From: Scalesia atractyloides
Taxonomy: Eukaryota; Streptophyta; Magnoliopsida; Asterales; Asteraceae
Assembly (NCBI GenBank): GCA_947069175.1
Contig: CAMTDV010000027.1
Coordinates: forward strand, 39,879,369 to 39,943,368
Direction: 5' to 3'
DNA length: 64,000 bases
Shown here piece by piece: positions 44,375 through 55,382 of this stretch. The notes beneath the pieces were generated by a model. It made no database searches. It was not told the DNA's origin and saw only the letters and a list, made by a program, of their open reading frames with translations. Made by a program: the position numbers and the translations under genes. Within the stretch, counting starts at the first letter, position 1; every line of letters begins with the position of its first letter.

Positions 44375-44470
44375 GGTCAACACCTAGTCAACTCGGTCAA
44401 ACCTGGTCAACGCTAGTCAACACAGTCAATTGGTCAAACCCGGTCAACTATCGGGTCAATAGGTCAACTA
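44375..44470 (+). promoter_or_regulatory. Cluster of ten GTCAA words (TTGAC on minus)
   Basis: Ten GTCAA in ~96 bases; most are GGTCAA or AGTCAA. TTGAC is the core of the W box bound by WRKY factors in plants. The cluster lies downstream of the TATA box, so it is inside the transcribed part. It shares GGTCAACGCTAGTCAA with T's LTRs. Confidence 0.5.
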
Positions 44471-46198
44471 AGAATTCGTAAAAATTTAATTCCGACGGAA
44501 AATCTATTTATATTAGTTTATATAAATCATAATATTCATTATCGCGAAAACCGAGCTCAAAACCAACCCGTTAACGATTACTTATCGCCAAAAAGTTAAA
44601 AATATATATAGTCGAATCAAGTGCAATATTCGCGTAAAAATTACTAGCTAAAACCAATCAACGCGACGTTACGGTATATATAAAATAAATAAATCGGACG
44701 TATAATTGGCGAAAAGTATATTCGAAACACGACAAGAAATTATATGTATATATTGTTTGCGTACATTGAAGATTGCGTTTTGATAAATAAATCGACAACT
44801 AGTATTGTCGGGATCGTCCGAAAACAGAGGAAACTCTGCCCGATTTTCGTAAAATGCGCAATACGAACGCGTTACATTTCAAAGACAAAACGTCCTAATT
44901 CAACAATTGTTATAAAATAAATATAGATATATTTATTTTGTCGACGCTATTAAAACTTTCAACATCGAGCCGATAACATTTCAAGGAGCGCGATTACAAT
45001 ATAACAAGATTCGGTAATCGACTATAAAATAAATAATATTTATTTATGATTAATTCAAAGTCGAAACTCGGAAACTAGATTTCAAACATGGATAATTTAT
45101 CCGAACGATGATATAAATATTAGTATATTGTTTATATTTGTTTCGAACGCCAAGATTTCCGAATGATTTTACAAGATAAGTACAATGCGCGTATTATTTC
45201 AAACGACGGAATTCAGAAATCATATATTAAAGTCGTCTAGAATTCGGAATTCGTATAACACAAATATAATTATATATATATATATATATATATATACGAA
45301 TGTCGAGACGTGGAATACTTTTATAAAATAAATATAGTTATATTTACATCAAACGTCGACGATTCGAGAACTTCAAATATATATTGGTTATATTCGATTC
45401 AAACGCCTAAACAAAGTACGACGCAACTCCGCAAGAGTATAACAAGTGTATGATGACATTGTTATTTATTATAAACGAATATGCCAGACTCTTGCTCAGA
45501 TACGAAATGTGTTACCCATACGGATATATTTTCGAGTATATATACATTATATGTTACGATAACTACGAAGAGTCGTACTATTACCCGTCGACGCACATGA
45601 CGACTAAATATGATTTCATGAAATATAATTATGTTTATATGTAAACATATATTTTAAGTCTCTCGAAAACAGAATCGTTTCTAAGAAAACCATAAATTTG
45701 TTAACCGACTTAAGTCAATAACACATTCATATAATCGTATGGTTAACGATTCGGTAGAGCTCGGTTACACATAGTTTAGCTACTTTATGTATAGAAACTT
45801 ATGAGTTATTCCGTTTTAGGAATGCCTTAGATTGCATGCTAGCAAGGCAAGTTGTGGAGACAACATTATGGAATCACATAAGCTAGCTTTGCACAAGGAT
45901 ATCAAGGTGAATTCATAATCCCCACTTTTTACCGTTTTACATTTTTATAAATGTTTCGGGGGTGGAAAGACATGCAAGTTTTGCGAAAGCATACAATGTT
46001 TCGATGAACGAAAATCATAAATTTCTAAACCATGTTAAAAACAGATTTCGATGAACTTAAATGGTTTACGAAAGGTTTATGCTAAACTTACAGGTTTTCA
46101 CAGCTATACAAAGCTTTTCAAAACATGCATGAGTTTTATGACTAGTGACGGGATCGTCATAGTCACAACTAGGGGGGGAGGCCCTAATTTTATTTATA

Positions 46199-46301
46199 AC
46201 ATGGGCTAGGCCCAATGACAACAAAACATGGGCTAGGCCCAATGACAAGAAAACATAGGCTAGGCCCAATAACGAGAAAACATGGGTTAGGCCTAATAAC
46301 A
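46199..46301. repeat. Four-copy 28-bp tandem repeat with palindromic core
   Basis: Copies of ACATGGGCTAGGCCCAATGA with spacing ~28. GGGCTAGGCCC is nearly self-complementary. The minus-strand open frames here are only readings of this repeat. Confidence 0.85.
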
Positions 46302-46832
46302 CGGATAACAGATTTATAACAATTGGTAAGTAGCAATGGGATTAGATGATAACACATCACTACGCGTAAGTAGGATGATGACAATAGTAACCATTAATCA
46401 CGTAGTGACCAAGGTGCAAAAGGTATAGATATATCGAGTTTGAGACACGCTCCACTCCTGGTAAGTTAACCGGTTAGGAGTGCTTTTGTGATCCCAATGA
46501 TGTTAGAGTTGTCTCGGTTCGGTTACTTACTTATGGCACATATGGTAGTGTATTATTTGAAACAAGACTTTCAAATGTTTTATGATTCATTTGAAACAAA
46601 AACAGACAAACTATGAACTCGTCAACTTTATGTTGACTTTTCGCATGTTCTTTCTTAGGTTATGATTACAAGTATGGCACGGTTGGAATAGTGGAACCCA
46701 TGGGGATTCGAGTATTTAGCGAGCGTTCATTTACTAGAAGTCTTAGCACTCACGTTTACTTCCGCTGTGAAATGAAGATACCAGTTTAGTTCACGCCCCA
46801 CTCTGATGTGAATGAATATAGGGGGTGTGACA

Positions 46833-46936
46833 GAATTGCTGAGCGAGCAATAATTGCGTCACTAAGTAGCTTTCGGTTTGGCAATACAGTTAACTGGCCT
46901 CCTCCTACAGATCAGACGCCGATAACTTCTGAGTAG
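46833..46936 (+). pseudogene. Copia-associated extra ORF, C-terminal end
   Basis: Reads RIAERAIIASLSSFRFGNTV then NWPPPTDQTPITSE and stops at TAG 46934-46936. It is separated from 38851-40218 by element G and stands 99 bp before A's 3' LTR, which ties the extra ORF to element A's 3' end. Confidence 0.55.
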
Positions 46937-47020
46937 CGTCACATCCTCTGAAACGTTTCTTTGGTCGTTATTTGTCAAAACCTTAAAGATATTTTGAAGA
47001 CTATCCAAGACTGTGGCAAC

Positions 47021-47035
47021 ATCCAAAGGGGAGTT
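47021..47035 (+). other. Polypurine tract of A
   Basis: AAAGGGGAG followed by TTTG and the LTR; the usual copia PPT form, which primes plus-strand synthesis. Confidence 0.8.
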
Positions 47036-47482
47036 TGTTGGTGCGTAATGTCTATTGCCTACGTCTAGGATATGTTGTTTATGTATAAGGGCTTAGAACG
47101 TCGAATAGTGTTTGTTAATATGTGATTTATATGTTTGTAGCATGACTCGTACGAGTGAGTATCATGGCTCGTACGCGTAACACCTGGTCACTCGTACGAG
47201 GCATCACTCGCACAAGTCACCCACACATACACTCCTTTTGTGCGAGTTATGTCGACCTATAAATAGAGGAGCCTGAGTGTTGTGTTGGTTAATCTGTTGG
47301 TTGATGTACGGCGAAGCCCTACCAAACTGTTTACTCGTTCACGTTTATAAATACAATTCAAGGTGTTTAAGCCGTATATCTTACTTGTTTATTTGTCAAA
47401 CTCGCTAACAATGAATTCCGCCTCTTTTAGTTGAGTTAGATCGGTCCGGTGCTCATAAGAGGAGAGTCGATCCCCTCTAACA
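47036..47482 (+). repeat. Element A 3' LTR, 447 bp
   Basis: Aligns throughout with 14858-15314, with numerous substitutions and a ~12-bp deletion near 47340. It keeps the ACTCGTACGAGTGAGT palindrome better than the 5' copy. Right flank ctacc. Confidence 0.88.
47258..47268 (+). promoter_or_regulatory. TATA box of A 3' LTR
   Basis: CTATAAATAGA, identical to 15078-15088. Confidence 0.7.
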
Positions 47483-47723
47483 CTACCCCTCTTAAAAAAT
47501 TTCGTCCTTGAATTTTCACATAAAGAATAACAGGTCGAACAACTAACGAAGAACATAACTTAAATGACTCGATGTCGGTAAAAAAACATTAGAACTTCTT
47601 GTCTCTAGTGGAAACCCAAATATCTTAACATGAGGTCCACCATTGACCCAAAGGTTCAAGTTATAAAAATAGTTTTCTATAAGAAAGAGCCTGAGCTCTG
47701 AGCCTGAGCTATGATACCATAAT

Positions 47724-49066
47724 TGTTACACCCCGTAGTAACTAAGGCTGACGTGCCACTTATATATACAGCATAAAGAATTCAATATATCCTTCCATTA
47801 AAATAAAAGCATTATTTATTTCTATAAAATAAAAATAAATACAAGTCGTGGCTAATTTTATGAAAATTCATGTGAGTCTTTTATTCTCCGAGCCCTTTCT
47901 AAGTCTTTCTCGATTTCACTATAACCTAACGTACATAAAAGACATATGCACGCCTTAGTTAATTTACTCAGTGGGACTACAACTATAAACAATAAACAAT
48001 TACTATTATATCAGACAATATACGTACAACACATACGGCTAGTCACGTTAAGTTTTTCAGCGCGTCACACGTTCTGTGCGTCACAATCACATTTAGTAGG
48101 GTTAGTCGCGCATTGAGTTTTTGAGCGCGTCAGATGATCTATGCGTCGCAATCACATAATCACATTCAATAGCACATTTAGTAGTTCAGTGGTCACCATG
48201 CGGTGCAATAATTCATCGGTCACCTTTCCGTGCAGTAGTTTCAGTGGTCGCCTTTCGGTGATATCGATAAAATATCTACATACAATCAATATATATACTA
48301 AAGCAATTCAACTAGCACATAATAATGAATTCAGATTCCTGATTACGCGTTAGTAACGAAATCCAAATCCGTTCACATAAGTTGCTTAGAGTCCATACCT
48401 AAAACGCGTAGATGTAACCTTCTGTATCTACAATGTTTTCCTTGCTGACAAAGATAACCTAACATAAGGTTAAAGGGCGATCGGAACTCATCGGTTGAAA
48501 AATGTATAAAAAAGTGTGTGGGTTCAATGGTTTGAATATATATAATGGAAAGGATTGAAAATCTTTTAAATTTTCGGTGCTCATAAAGAAAATCAGGGAT
48601 ACCGAAATTCAAGTTTGACCATCATCATCCCATATTTAAATTTCATGTTATTCACATCATAGCATTTATTTATTTGAATTTAATTTCACCCATTTTAGAA
48701 ATAAAATATCACGTAGAGATAGACCTAATAAACTTTTATTTTTTTTTCTTCAAGAAACAATTAATAAGTATAAGAGGTTAAACACACTTGTCAAACTTTG
48801 AGCAATTTATTCAGAAATGGCAGTTCAGCATAACTTTAAAATTTAAAACCAATTTTTTTTATATGTGATTGCCTTTTATGTATAAATCTACTTATCAGAT
48901 CGATCTTGTAACACCGGAAATTTAAAAATTCAAATATCATGACTTTAAAATCTAGAAGCATTATTCTTATGTAAAATTAAAACTTGTAAGTGTTTACCAA
49001 ACTATGTTATAATAAAATTAAATGGTAACTATTATAGTAATATGCTCGAAAAATCAGGGTGTTACA
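47724..49066 (-). repeat. Array unit 4, LTR, 1343 bp
   Basis: Complete, with TGTTACACCCCG at the left and CAGGGTGTTACA at the right. The left end reads GTAGTAACTAAGG where other units have GCACCAACTAAGG. Confidence 0.85.
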
Positions 49067-49299
49067 ACACTACCCCTCTTAAAAAAATTTGGTCCTTGAA
49101 ATTTCACATAAAGAATAACAGGTCGAACAACTAACAAAGAACATAACTTAAATGACTTGATGTCGGTAAAAATAAAATTTAGAACTTCTTGTCTCTAGTT
49201 GAAACACAAATATCTTAACATGACGTCCACCCATACCCGCAGGTTTAAGTTATAAAAATAGTTTTTCATAAGAAAGAGCCTGAGCTCTGATACCATAAT
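49067..49299 (-). other. Array internal segment 4 with perfect PBS
   Basis: Minus-strand TGGTATCAGAGC at 49284-49295 is a perfect initiator tRNA-Met PBS, 4 bases (ATTA) from the LTR. The opposite edge has AAGAGGGGTAGTGT as PPT. It is the clearest of the internal segments. Confidence 0.8.
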
Positions 49300-50550
49300 T
49301 GTAACACTTCGCACCAACTAAGGCTGACGTGTAACTTATTCAGCATAAAGAATTCAATATAGCCTTCCATTAAAATAAAAGCATTATATTATGAAAATTC
49401 ATGTGTCTTTTATTCTACCGAGCCCTTTTCCTAGTCTTCCACGATTTCCCAGTAACCTAACGTACATAAAAGACATATGCACGCCTCGGTAAATTTACTC
49501 AGTGGGACAACAACTATAAACAATAAACAATTACTATTATATCAGACAATATACGTACATTCAGTTTTTCAGCGCGCAGATGATCTGTGCGTTACAATCA
49601 CATAATCACATTCAATAGCACATTCAATAGTTCAGTGGTGACCTTGCGATCAATAATTCAGTGGTCACCTTTCGGTGCAATAATTTCAGTGGTATCCTTT
49701 GGATGATATCAATATTACCATAAAAATCTATATACAAACGATATATCTATATATATATATATATATATATATACTATAGCAATTTCAATAGCACATAATA
49801 ACTAATTCAGATTCCCGACTACGCGGTAGTAATGATATCCAAATCCGAACACATAAGTTGTTTAGAGTCCACACCTAAAACGCGTAGATGACCTCCTGTA
49901 GCTACAATGTTTTCCTAGCTGACAAAGATAACCTAACATAAGGTTTAAGGGTGATCGGAACTCATCGGTTGAAAAAAATCTAAAAAAGTTTGTGGGTTTG
50001 ATGGTTTGAATATTTATAATGGAAAGGATTGAAAATTTTTTAAATTTTCGTTGCTCATAAAGAAATCAAGGATACCGAAAATCAAGGTTGACCATCATCA
50101 TCCCATATTTAAATTTCACGTTTATCACATCATATCATTTATTTATTTGAATTTAATATCACCATTTTTAGAAGTAAAATATCACGTAGAGTTAGACCTG
50201 ATAAACTTTTATTTTTTTTTTCTTCAACAAAAAATTAATATGTAAAAGAAGGTTAAACACATTTGTCAAACTTTGAGCAATTTATTCAAAAACGGCAGTT
50301 CTGCATAACTTTAATATTTAAAACGAATTTCGTATATGTAATTGTCTTTTATATATAAATATACTTATCAAATCGATCTTGTAACACCAGAAATTTAAAA
50401 ATTCAAATATCATGACTTTAAAATCTAGAAACATTATTCTAATGTAAAATTTAAGGCTTCGAAGTGTTTATCAAACTATATTATAATAAAATTAAATGGT
50501 AACTCTTATTGTTATATAAATGTAAATGCTCGAAAAATCAGGGTGTTACA
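49300..50550 (-). repeat. Array unit 5, LTR, 1251 bp
   Basis: Complete ends. It has lost a block near 49392 and part of the GCGCGTCACACG region near 49560. A TA microsatellite lies at 49740-49772. Confidence 0.85.
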
Positions 50551-50781
50551 ACTACCCCCCTTAAAAAAATTTCGTCCTTGAAATTTCAGGTAAAGAATAA
50601 CAGGTCGAACAACTAACGAAGAACATAACTTAATTGACTCAATGTCGGTAAAAATAAAATTTAGAACTTCTTATTTCTAGTGAAAACACAAATATCTTAA
50701 CATGACGTCCACCCATACCCACATGTTTAAGTTATAAAAATAGTTTTCCATAAGAAAGAGCCTGAGCTCTCATACGATAAT
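50551..50781 (-). other. Array internal segment 5
   Basis: Same layout; the PBS region is changed to TCGTATGAGAGC (minus strand), so it would prime poorly. Confidence 0.65.
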
Positions 50782-52364
50782 TGTTACACCCCGTACCAAC
50801 TAAGGCTGGCGTACCACTTATACATTATAAAGAATTCAATATATCCTTCCATTAAAATAAAAGCATTACATTATTACAAAAAAAATAAAAATTAATACAA
50901 GTCATGGCTAATTTTTATGAAAATTCATGTGAGTCTTTTATTCTCCCGAGCCCTTTTCCAAGTTTTCCTCGATTTCCCTATAACCTAATGTACATAGAAG
51001 ACATATGTACGCCTCAGTAAATTTACTCAGTGGGAAAACAACTATAAACAATAAGCAATTCGTGCACATTTACTATTATATCAGACAATATACGTACAAC
51101 ACATACGGCTAGTCACGTTCAGTTTTCAGCGCGTCACACATTCTGTGCATCACAATCACATTCAGTGGGGTTAGTCACATTCAGTTTTTCAGCGCGTCAA
51201 GTTGATGATCTGTGTGCCGCAATCACATAATCACATTCAATAGCAAATTCAGTACTTCAGTGGTCATAAAAGACATATGCACGCCTCGGTAAATTTACTT
51301 AGTGGAACAACAACTATAAACAATAAACAATTACTATTATATCATACAGTATATGTACAACACATACGGCTAGTCATGTTTAGTGGGGTTATTCACATTC
51401 AGATTTTCAGCGCGCAGATGATCTGAGTGTTGCAATCACATAATCACATTAAATAACACATTCAGTAGTTCAGTGGTGACCTTACGATCAATAATTCAGT
51501 GGTCACCTTTCGGTGCAATAATTTCAGAGGTATCCTTTCGGTGATATAAATATTACCATAAAAAATCTATATACAAACGTTATATATATATATATATATA
51601 TACTATAGCAATTCAATAGCAAGTAATAACGAATTCAGATTCCCGACTATACGGTAGTAATGAAATCCAAATCCGTACACATAGGTTGTTTAGAGTCCAT
51701 ACCTAAAACGCGTAGATGTAACCTCTTGTAGCTACAATGTTTTCCTTGCTGACAAAGATAACCTAACATATGGTTTTAGGCTGATCGGAAGACGTCGGTT
51801 GAAAAAAATATTTAAAAGTGTGTGGGTTCGATGGTTTGAATATTTAGATTGGAAAGGATTGAAAATCTTTAAAATCTTCCATGCTCATAAAGAGAATAAG
51901 GGTTACCGAAATTCAAGCTTGACCATCATATCACCACAGATTTAAATTTCACGTTAATCACATCATATCATTTATCTATTTGAATTTAATATCACCATTT
52001 TTAGAAATCAAATATCACGCAGAGATAGACCTAATAAAGTTATATTTTTTTTTCTTCAACAAACAATTAATACGTATAAAAGGTTAAACACATTTGTCAA
52101 ACTTTGAGCAATTTATTCAGAAACGGCAGTTTTGCATAACTTTAGAATTTAAAACCAATTTCGTATATGTAATTGTCTTTTATATATAAATATACTTATC
52201 AAATCGATCTTGTAAAATTCAAATATCATGACTTTAAATCTAAAGCATTATTCTTATGTAAAATTTAAAGCTTGAAAGTGTTTATCAAACTATATTATAA
52301 TAAAACTAAATGGTAACTGTTATTGTAATCTAAATGTAAATGCCCGAAAAATCTGGGTGTTACA
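50782..52364 (-). repeat. Array unit 6, LTR, 1583 bp with internal duplication
   Basis: Longer than its sisters because the block starting 'agacatatgcacgcctc' is present twice, at about 50998-51265 and 51269-51490. A TA microsatellite lies at 51579-51602. Confidence 0.85.
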
Positions 52365-52599
52365 ACACTAACACTCTTAAAAAAAAATTTCGTACTTGAA
52401 ATTTCACGTAAAGAATAACAGGTCGAACAACTAACGAAAAACATAACTTAAATGACTCTATATCGGTAATAATAAAATTTAGAACTTCTTGTCTCTAGTG
52501 GAAACCCAAATATCTTAACATGACGTCCACCCATACCCACAGGTTTATGTTATAAAAATAGTTTTCTATAAGAAAGAGCCTGAGCTCTCAAACCATAAT
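52365..52599 (-). other. Array internal segment 6
   Basis: PPT side reads AAGAGTGTTAG and PBS side TGGTTTGAGAGC on the minus strand; both carry changes. No coding. Confidence 0.65.
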
Positions 52600-52909
52600 T
52601 GTTACACCCCGCACCAACTAAGACTGACGTGCCACTTATACAATATAAAGAATTCAATATATCCTTCCTTTAAAATAAATGCATTACATTATTTTAAAAA
52701 AATAAAAATAAATACAAGTCGTGGCTAATTTTTATGAAAATTCATATGAGACTTTTATTCTCCCGTGCCCTTTTCCAAGTCTTTCTCGATTTCCCTATAA
52801 CCTAACGTACATAAAGGAAATATGCACGCCTTAGTAAATTTACTCAGTGGGACAACAACTATAAACAATAACCAATTCCTACACAATTACTATTATATCA
52901 GGCAATATA
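52600..52909 (-). repeat. Array unit 7, LTR (left part)
   Basis: Broken at 52909 by solo LTR F; resumes at 55383. The 5-bp ATATA is repeated at 52905-52909 and 55383-55387. Confidence 0.85.
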
Positions 52910-53332
52910 TGTCACACCCCGACCCGTAGCAGAATAAGAGTCGGGGCATAATTGGGTTATCTCCAAAGCTCATGATGTTTACTAAAATGTTTCATATTTA
53001 TTAAATTCAAATTACAACTTAAATGTTCAAGCCAAATTCATACAATACAAGGAAAGGAACATTAAATAAACAATCCAAAATCTAAACTGATTCATTCTTC
53101 TAGGCCGTCCTATATGTTTCTTGCTTCAACTGGATCACCTGTATCATTTGTAAAAATGGGGAATTTTGGGTCAACAAAAGTTGGCGAGTGAACCTTGTTT
53201 AAAAAAAAAAACCTTTGTTATTGATTTCTTGTTGTATTTATATGGAAAAATTTGCAATAATCATATGTGAGCAAACGTAAATTAACAAACAATCGTAAAC
53301 CACCTTGCATGAGTATATGACATGAATGATAA

Positions 53333-53528
53333 TGTATATGTTGGCAACGTCACGTTCCGCTCATAGGTAATGGGGAACGGACGAGCCTATGATGATGTAT
53401 GTGAGATCAAGGCTCAATCAAATGGAGCCGATCGTATGTTGGCAACGCCACGTTCCGCTAATAGGTAATGGGGAACGGTTCCGCTCATAGGTAATGGGGA
53501 ACATACGAGCCTATGATGATGTATGTAC
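53333..53528. repeat. Minisatellite in solo LTR F
   Basis: Two and a half copies of CACGTTCCGCTCATAGGTAA then TGGGGAACG...CGAGCCTATGATGATGTATG. It includes one GGCTCAATCAAATGGAGCC, the hairpin core found four times in T's internal region. Confidence 0.8.
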
Positions 53529-53995
53529 TGAAAATAATAAATTTAATCTCAACATTAACCACACAAACAATTGATACATATTGGATACACATTTGATCAT
53601 GGATATGATGGATGCACAAGTGTTTAAATGTAATAAATAATAAGCGACACATGATACACCCCAAAATGTGATTAAAACGGGGAATTGGTAGAGATTCACT
53701 CACCTTGGGTGCGTTCGTTTGATGATGTTGAATGCGCACGAATTTGGATTTAACCACGAGAGAAACTAACCTAAATAATAACATAATGGCTCGGTAAATA
53801 AATGGATTTTATTTGAGATTAATAGTTTTAATTCATAACCTTAATAGGATTTCTACATTTATTTTTGTGAATTCAAGGACATTTTCTAACTTTAAAAATA
53901 TTATTTTTAAGTATTTTTAAATAATTTTCTGATTGAATAAATAAATAATAATAAAAAAAATGTTGACCGTTGACCGGTTCGGACTTTGTGTTTGT

Positions 53996-54073
53996 TTGCG
54001 CTGAGTGAGGTTCGAATTCGTGACCTCCCGTATACGTGCACGCAGCTCTACCAACTGAGCACGTGTCTAACCC
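53996..54073 (-). other. tRNA-like module F3
   Basis: On minus: CGGGTTAGACACGTGCTCAG, TTGGTAGAGC A-box half (one base lost from GTAGCTCAG) and CACGAATTCGAACC in place of the B box. Confidence 0.55.
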
Positions 54074-54162
54074 GAAATATTTTTGTTTTTAATTATATTT
54101 ATATACTACTTAAATTATTCAGAATTTTATTTAATTAAAAAGGTTTTTAAACTAGTCGAACC

Positions 54163-54244
54163 GGTGCACATGATGTGTTTCGAACCCGTGACCTGTGGTT
54201 TAACTTTGCACACAGTCCACAGCTGGACTGTGTGTCTAACCTGG
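54163..54244 (-). other. tRNA-like module F2
   Basis: On minus: CAGGTTAGACACACAGTCCA, GCTGTGGACTG and ACGGGTTCGAAACAC. Confidence 0.6.
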
Positions 54245-54324
54245 TTAAAATACTTGTTTTTATTAATCTTATATACTAACTGGAAGGTGTTCTTGGGCCT
54301 TTCAAAAAAATTGGGATTTATCGC

Positions 54325-54409
54325 AGGAACCGTTTAAGTGTACGAATCGAACTCGGTGTCAATAGCATGAAATGCACACAGTCCACCGCTGGACTGTGTG
54401 TCTAACTCG
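54325..54409 (-). other. tRNA-like module F1
   Basis: On minus: CGAGTTAGACACACAGTCCA, GCGGTGGACTG and CGAGTTCGATTCG. Confidence 0.6.
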
Positions 54410-54714
54410 TTTAAAACACCGATTTTAATTATATTTATAGACTGATCAGACTTCATCTTCTTCATTTGAATAAACAGACTGTTAACCAGATTGTTTCGAT
54501 TCATTAATCAATTCCTTTATTAAATTTTAAATAACTACACATGAGATTAATAAAAATGAAAGGGATTAGGTGAAAGATATACCGAACAGGGATCCCCTGT
54601 TTCTCCGGCGAGATTCCAACGATAGCAGATTATTCCGGCGACGTGTAGCTTGCGACAGAGGATCTTCAGGAAGTTTGAAGTGAGTGTGGGTGACTTCTGT
54701 CGAAGCTCTAGAAG

Positions 54715-54726
54715 TCCTATTTATAG
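54715..54726 (-). promoter_or_regulatory. TATA box of solo LTR F
   Basis: CTATAAATAGG on the minus strand, between the antisense and sense tRNA-like modules. Confidence 0.68.
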
Positions 54727-55127
54727 AGTAAGGCAAAAGAGATGAAATGGGTTCGGTTTTCCGGCGACTTGCAGAGAATTCCGGCGATAGCAGATAACGT
54801 TTCCGACGAACAGAAATTAGAGCGCAAATGAAATTGAAGGTGCTGCGAGTGCTTCTGAGTTATGAGGCGCTGATATTATCTGTGTAAATTGGAAGTAAAT
54901 GTTTTCGGTTTTCAACTCCCAAAAATCATATGAATCAAGGCAATTGAAGACTGAATTGATTAGAACGTGGGCAGCAATTGATTTATCGGTTATAATCAGT
55001 AATTAGCGATCACTCAAAAGTCTGGATAGTTGAAAGCCGATTATCGGTTTCAGTTTTGGCGCAAACAGATGAATTCACGGGTGCGCCTTAAGTTTTATAT
55101 GATTCATTGTTTACACAAACAAGTCAA

Positions 55128-55196
55128 ATGGCGGAGTGGTTAAGGTGTGTGTTGGTTGTGTCTTCCGGCTGACCCGGGTTCGAAACCCGGCAGCCT
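55128..55196 (+). other. tRNA-like module F0 (antisense to LTR)
   Basis: TGGCGGAGTGGTTAAGG is a near-textbook class II A box; GACCCGGGTTCGAAACCCGG gives a perfect T-arm. The best tRNA match in the window, but the outer 7 bases on each side do not pair. Confidence 0.72.
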
Positions 55197-55382
55197 ATTT
55201 TCTTTTTTATTTACTTTATTTTTACTTTTTAACACTTTTAGTTTCTATATTCTAAAATGTTTATTAAATATGTATTGTTTAAAATTAAAATTAATCATAA
55301 AAATGCAACGAAATTTTATAACTTGATATTCGATTAATAAACGAAGCGGGTTTTGGAAACCCGTTTTTCGACGGATGTTACA

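Larger units (their letters stand above)
40219..46832 (+). mobile_element. Element G: LTR element without coding, 5' LTR truncated
   Basis: A 3' LTR of 3879 bp (42954-46832, TGTGACAACCGG...GGGTGTGACA) is preceded by the purine run AACAAAGAGAGAA. A truncated 5' LTR of about 340 bp (40219-40557) ends with the same GGGTGTGACA, followed by a PBS-like TGGTATCAGA (40561-40570). The internal ~2.4 kb has no coding. No clear target duplication: the right flank is gaatt and the left end is lost. It sits inside A's extra ORF. The 3' LTR starts like element E's (TGTGACAACTGGCA), so both are of one Ty3/gypsy-type group. Confidence 0.82.
42954..46832 (+). repeat. Element G 3' LTR, 3879 bp
   Basis: Order: AT-rich start, TATA box (43617), GC-rich stretch with CACCGG/CGCCGGAA words (43690-44290), ten GTCAA words (44375-44470), a long AT/CG-rich part with a TA microsatellite (45268-45296), a 28-bp tandem repeat (46199-46301), and the end shared with the 5' remnant. 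Confidence 0.8.
14858..47482 (+). mobile_element. Element A: Ty1/copia element, 32.6 kb with nested insertions
   Basis: LTRs at 14858-15314 and 47036-47482 start TGTTGGTGC and end CTCACA / CTAACA. The PBS follows at 15317 and a PPT (AAAGGGGAG) precedes the 3' LTR. Flanks are ctata and ctacc, an imperfect 5-bp duplication; other array units read 'ctacccctc' here, so the right copy looks ancestral. Own parts: leader and broken gag (15931-19066), and at the far end the extra ORF and 3' tail (29008-30243, 38851-40218, 46833-47035). Between these lie B-type sequence and insertions T and G. The two LTRs differ at several per cent of sites by eye, so A is much older than T. Confidence 0.82.
52910..55382 (-). 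mobile_element. Solo LTR F, 2473 bp, relative of T LTRs
   Basis: Starts TGTAACATCCG and ends CGGGGTGTGACA on the minus strand, flanked by perfect ATATA duplications; the empty site in other units reads 'caatatacgtac'. No internal region, so the two LTRs of a full element recombined. It shares T's order: antisense tRNA-like module 55128-55196, TATA box 54715-54726, CGCCGGAA words, three sense modules, and a minisatellite (53333-53528). Sequence differs clearly from T, so it is a separate subfamily. Confidence 0.92.

Noticed and set aside
45450..45644. Short Y/I-rich open frame
   Set aside because: It lies in AT-rich LTR sequence of G with no conserved neighbour; chance frame.
46066..46302. 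Minus-strand frame with repeated LLGLAHV-type segments, looking like a membrane protein
   Set aside because: Translation of the 28-bp tandem repeat in G's LTR; no conserved start or neighbours.
55128..55196. A functional tRNA-Leu or tRNA-Ser gene
   Set aside because: A box, B box and T-arm are good, but the outer seven bases on each side do not pair, no clear anticodon arm is visible, and the segment is a shared part of the LTR family.
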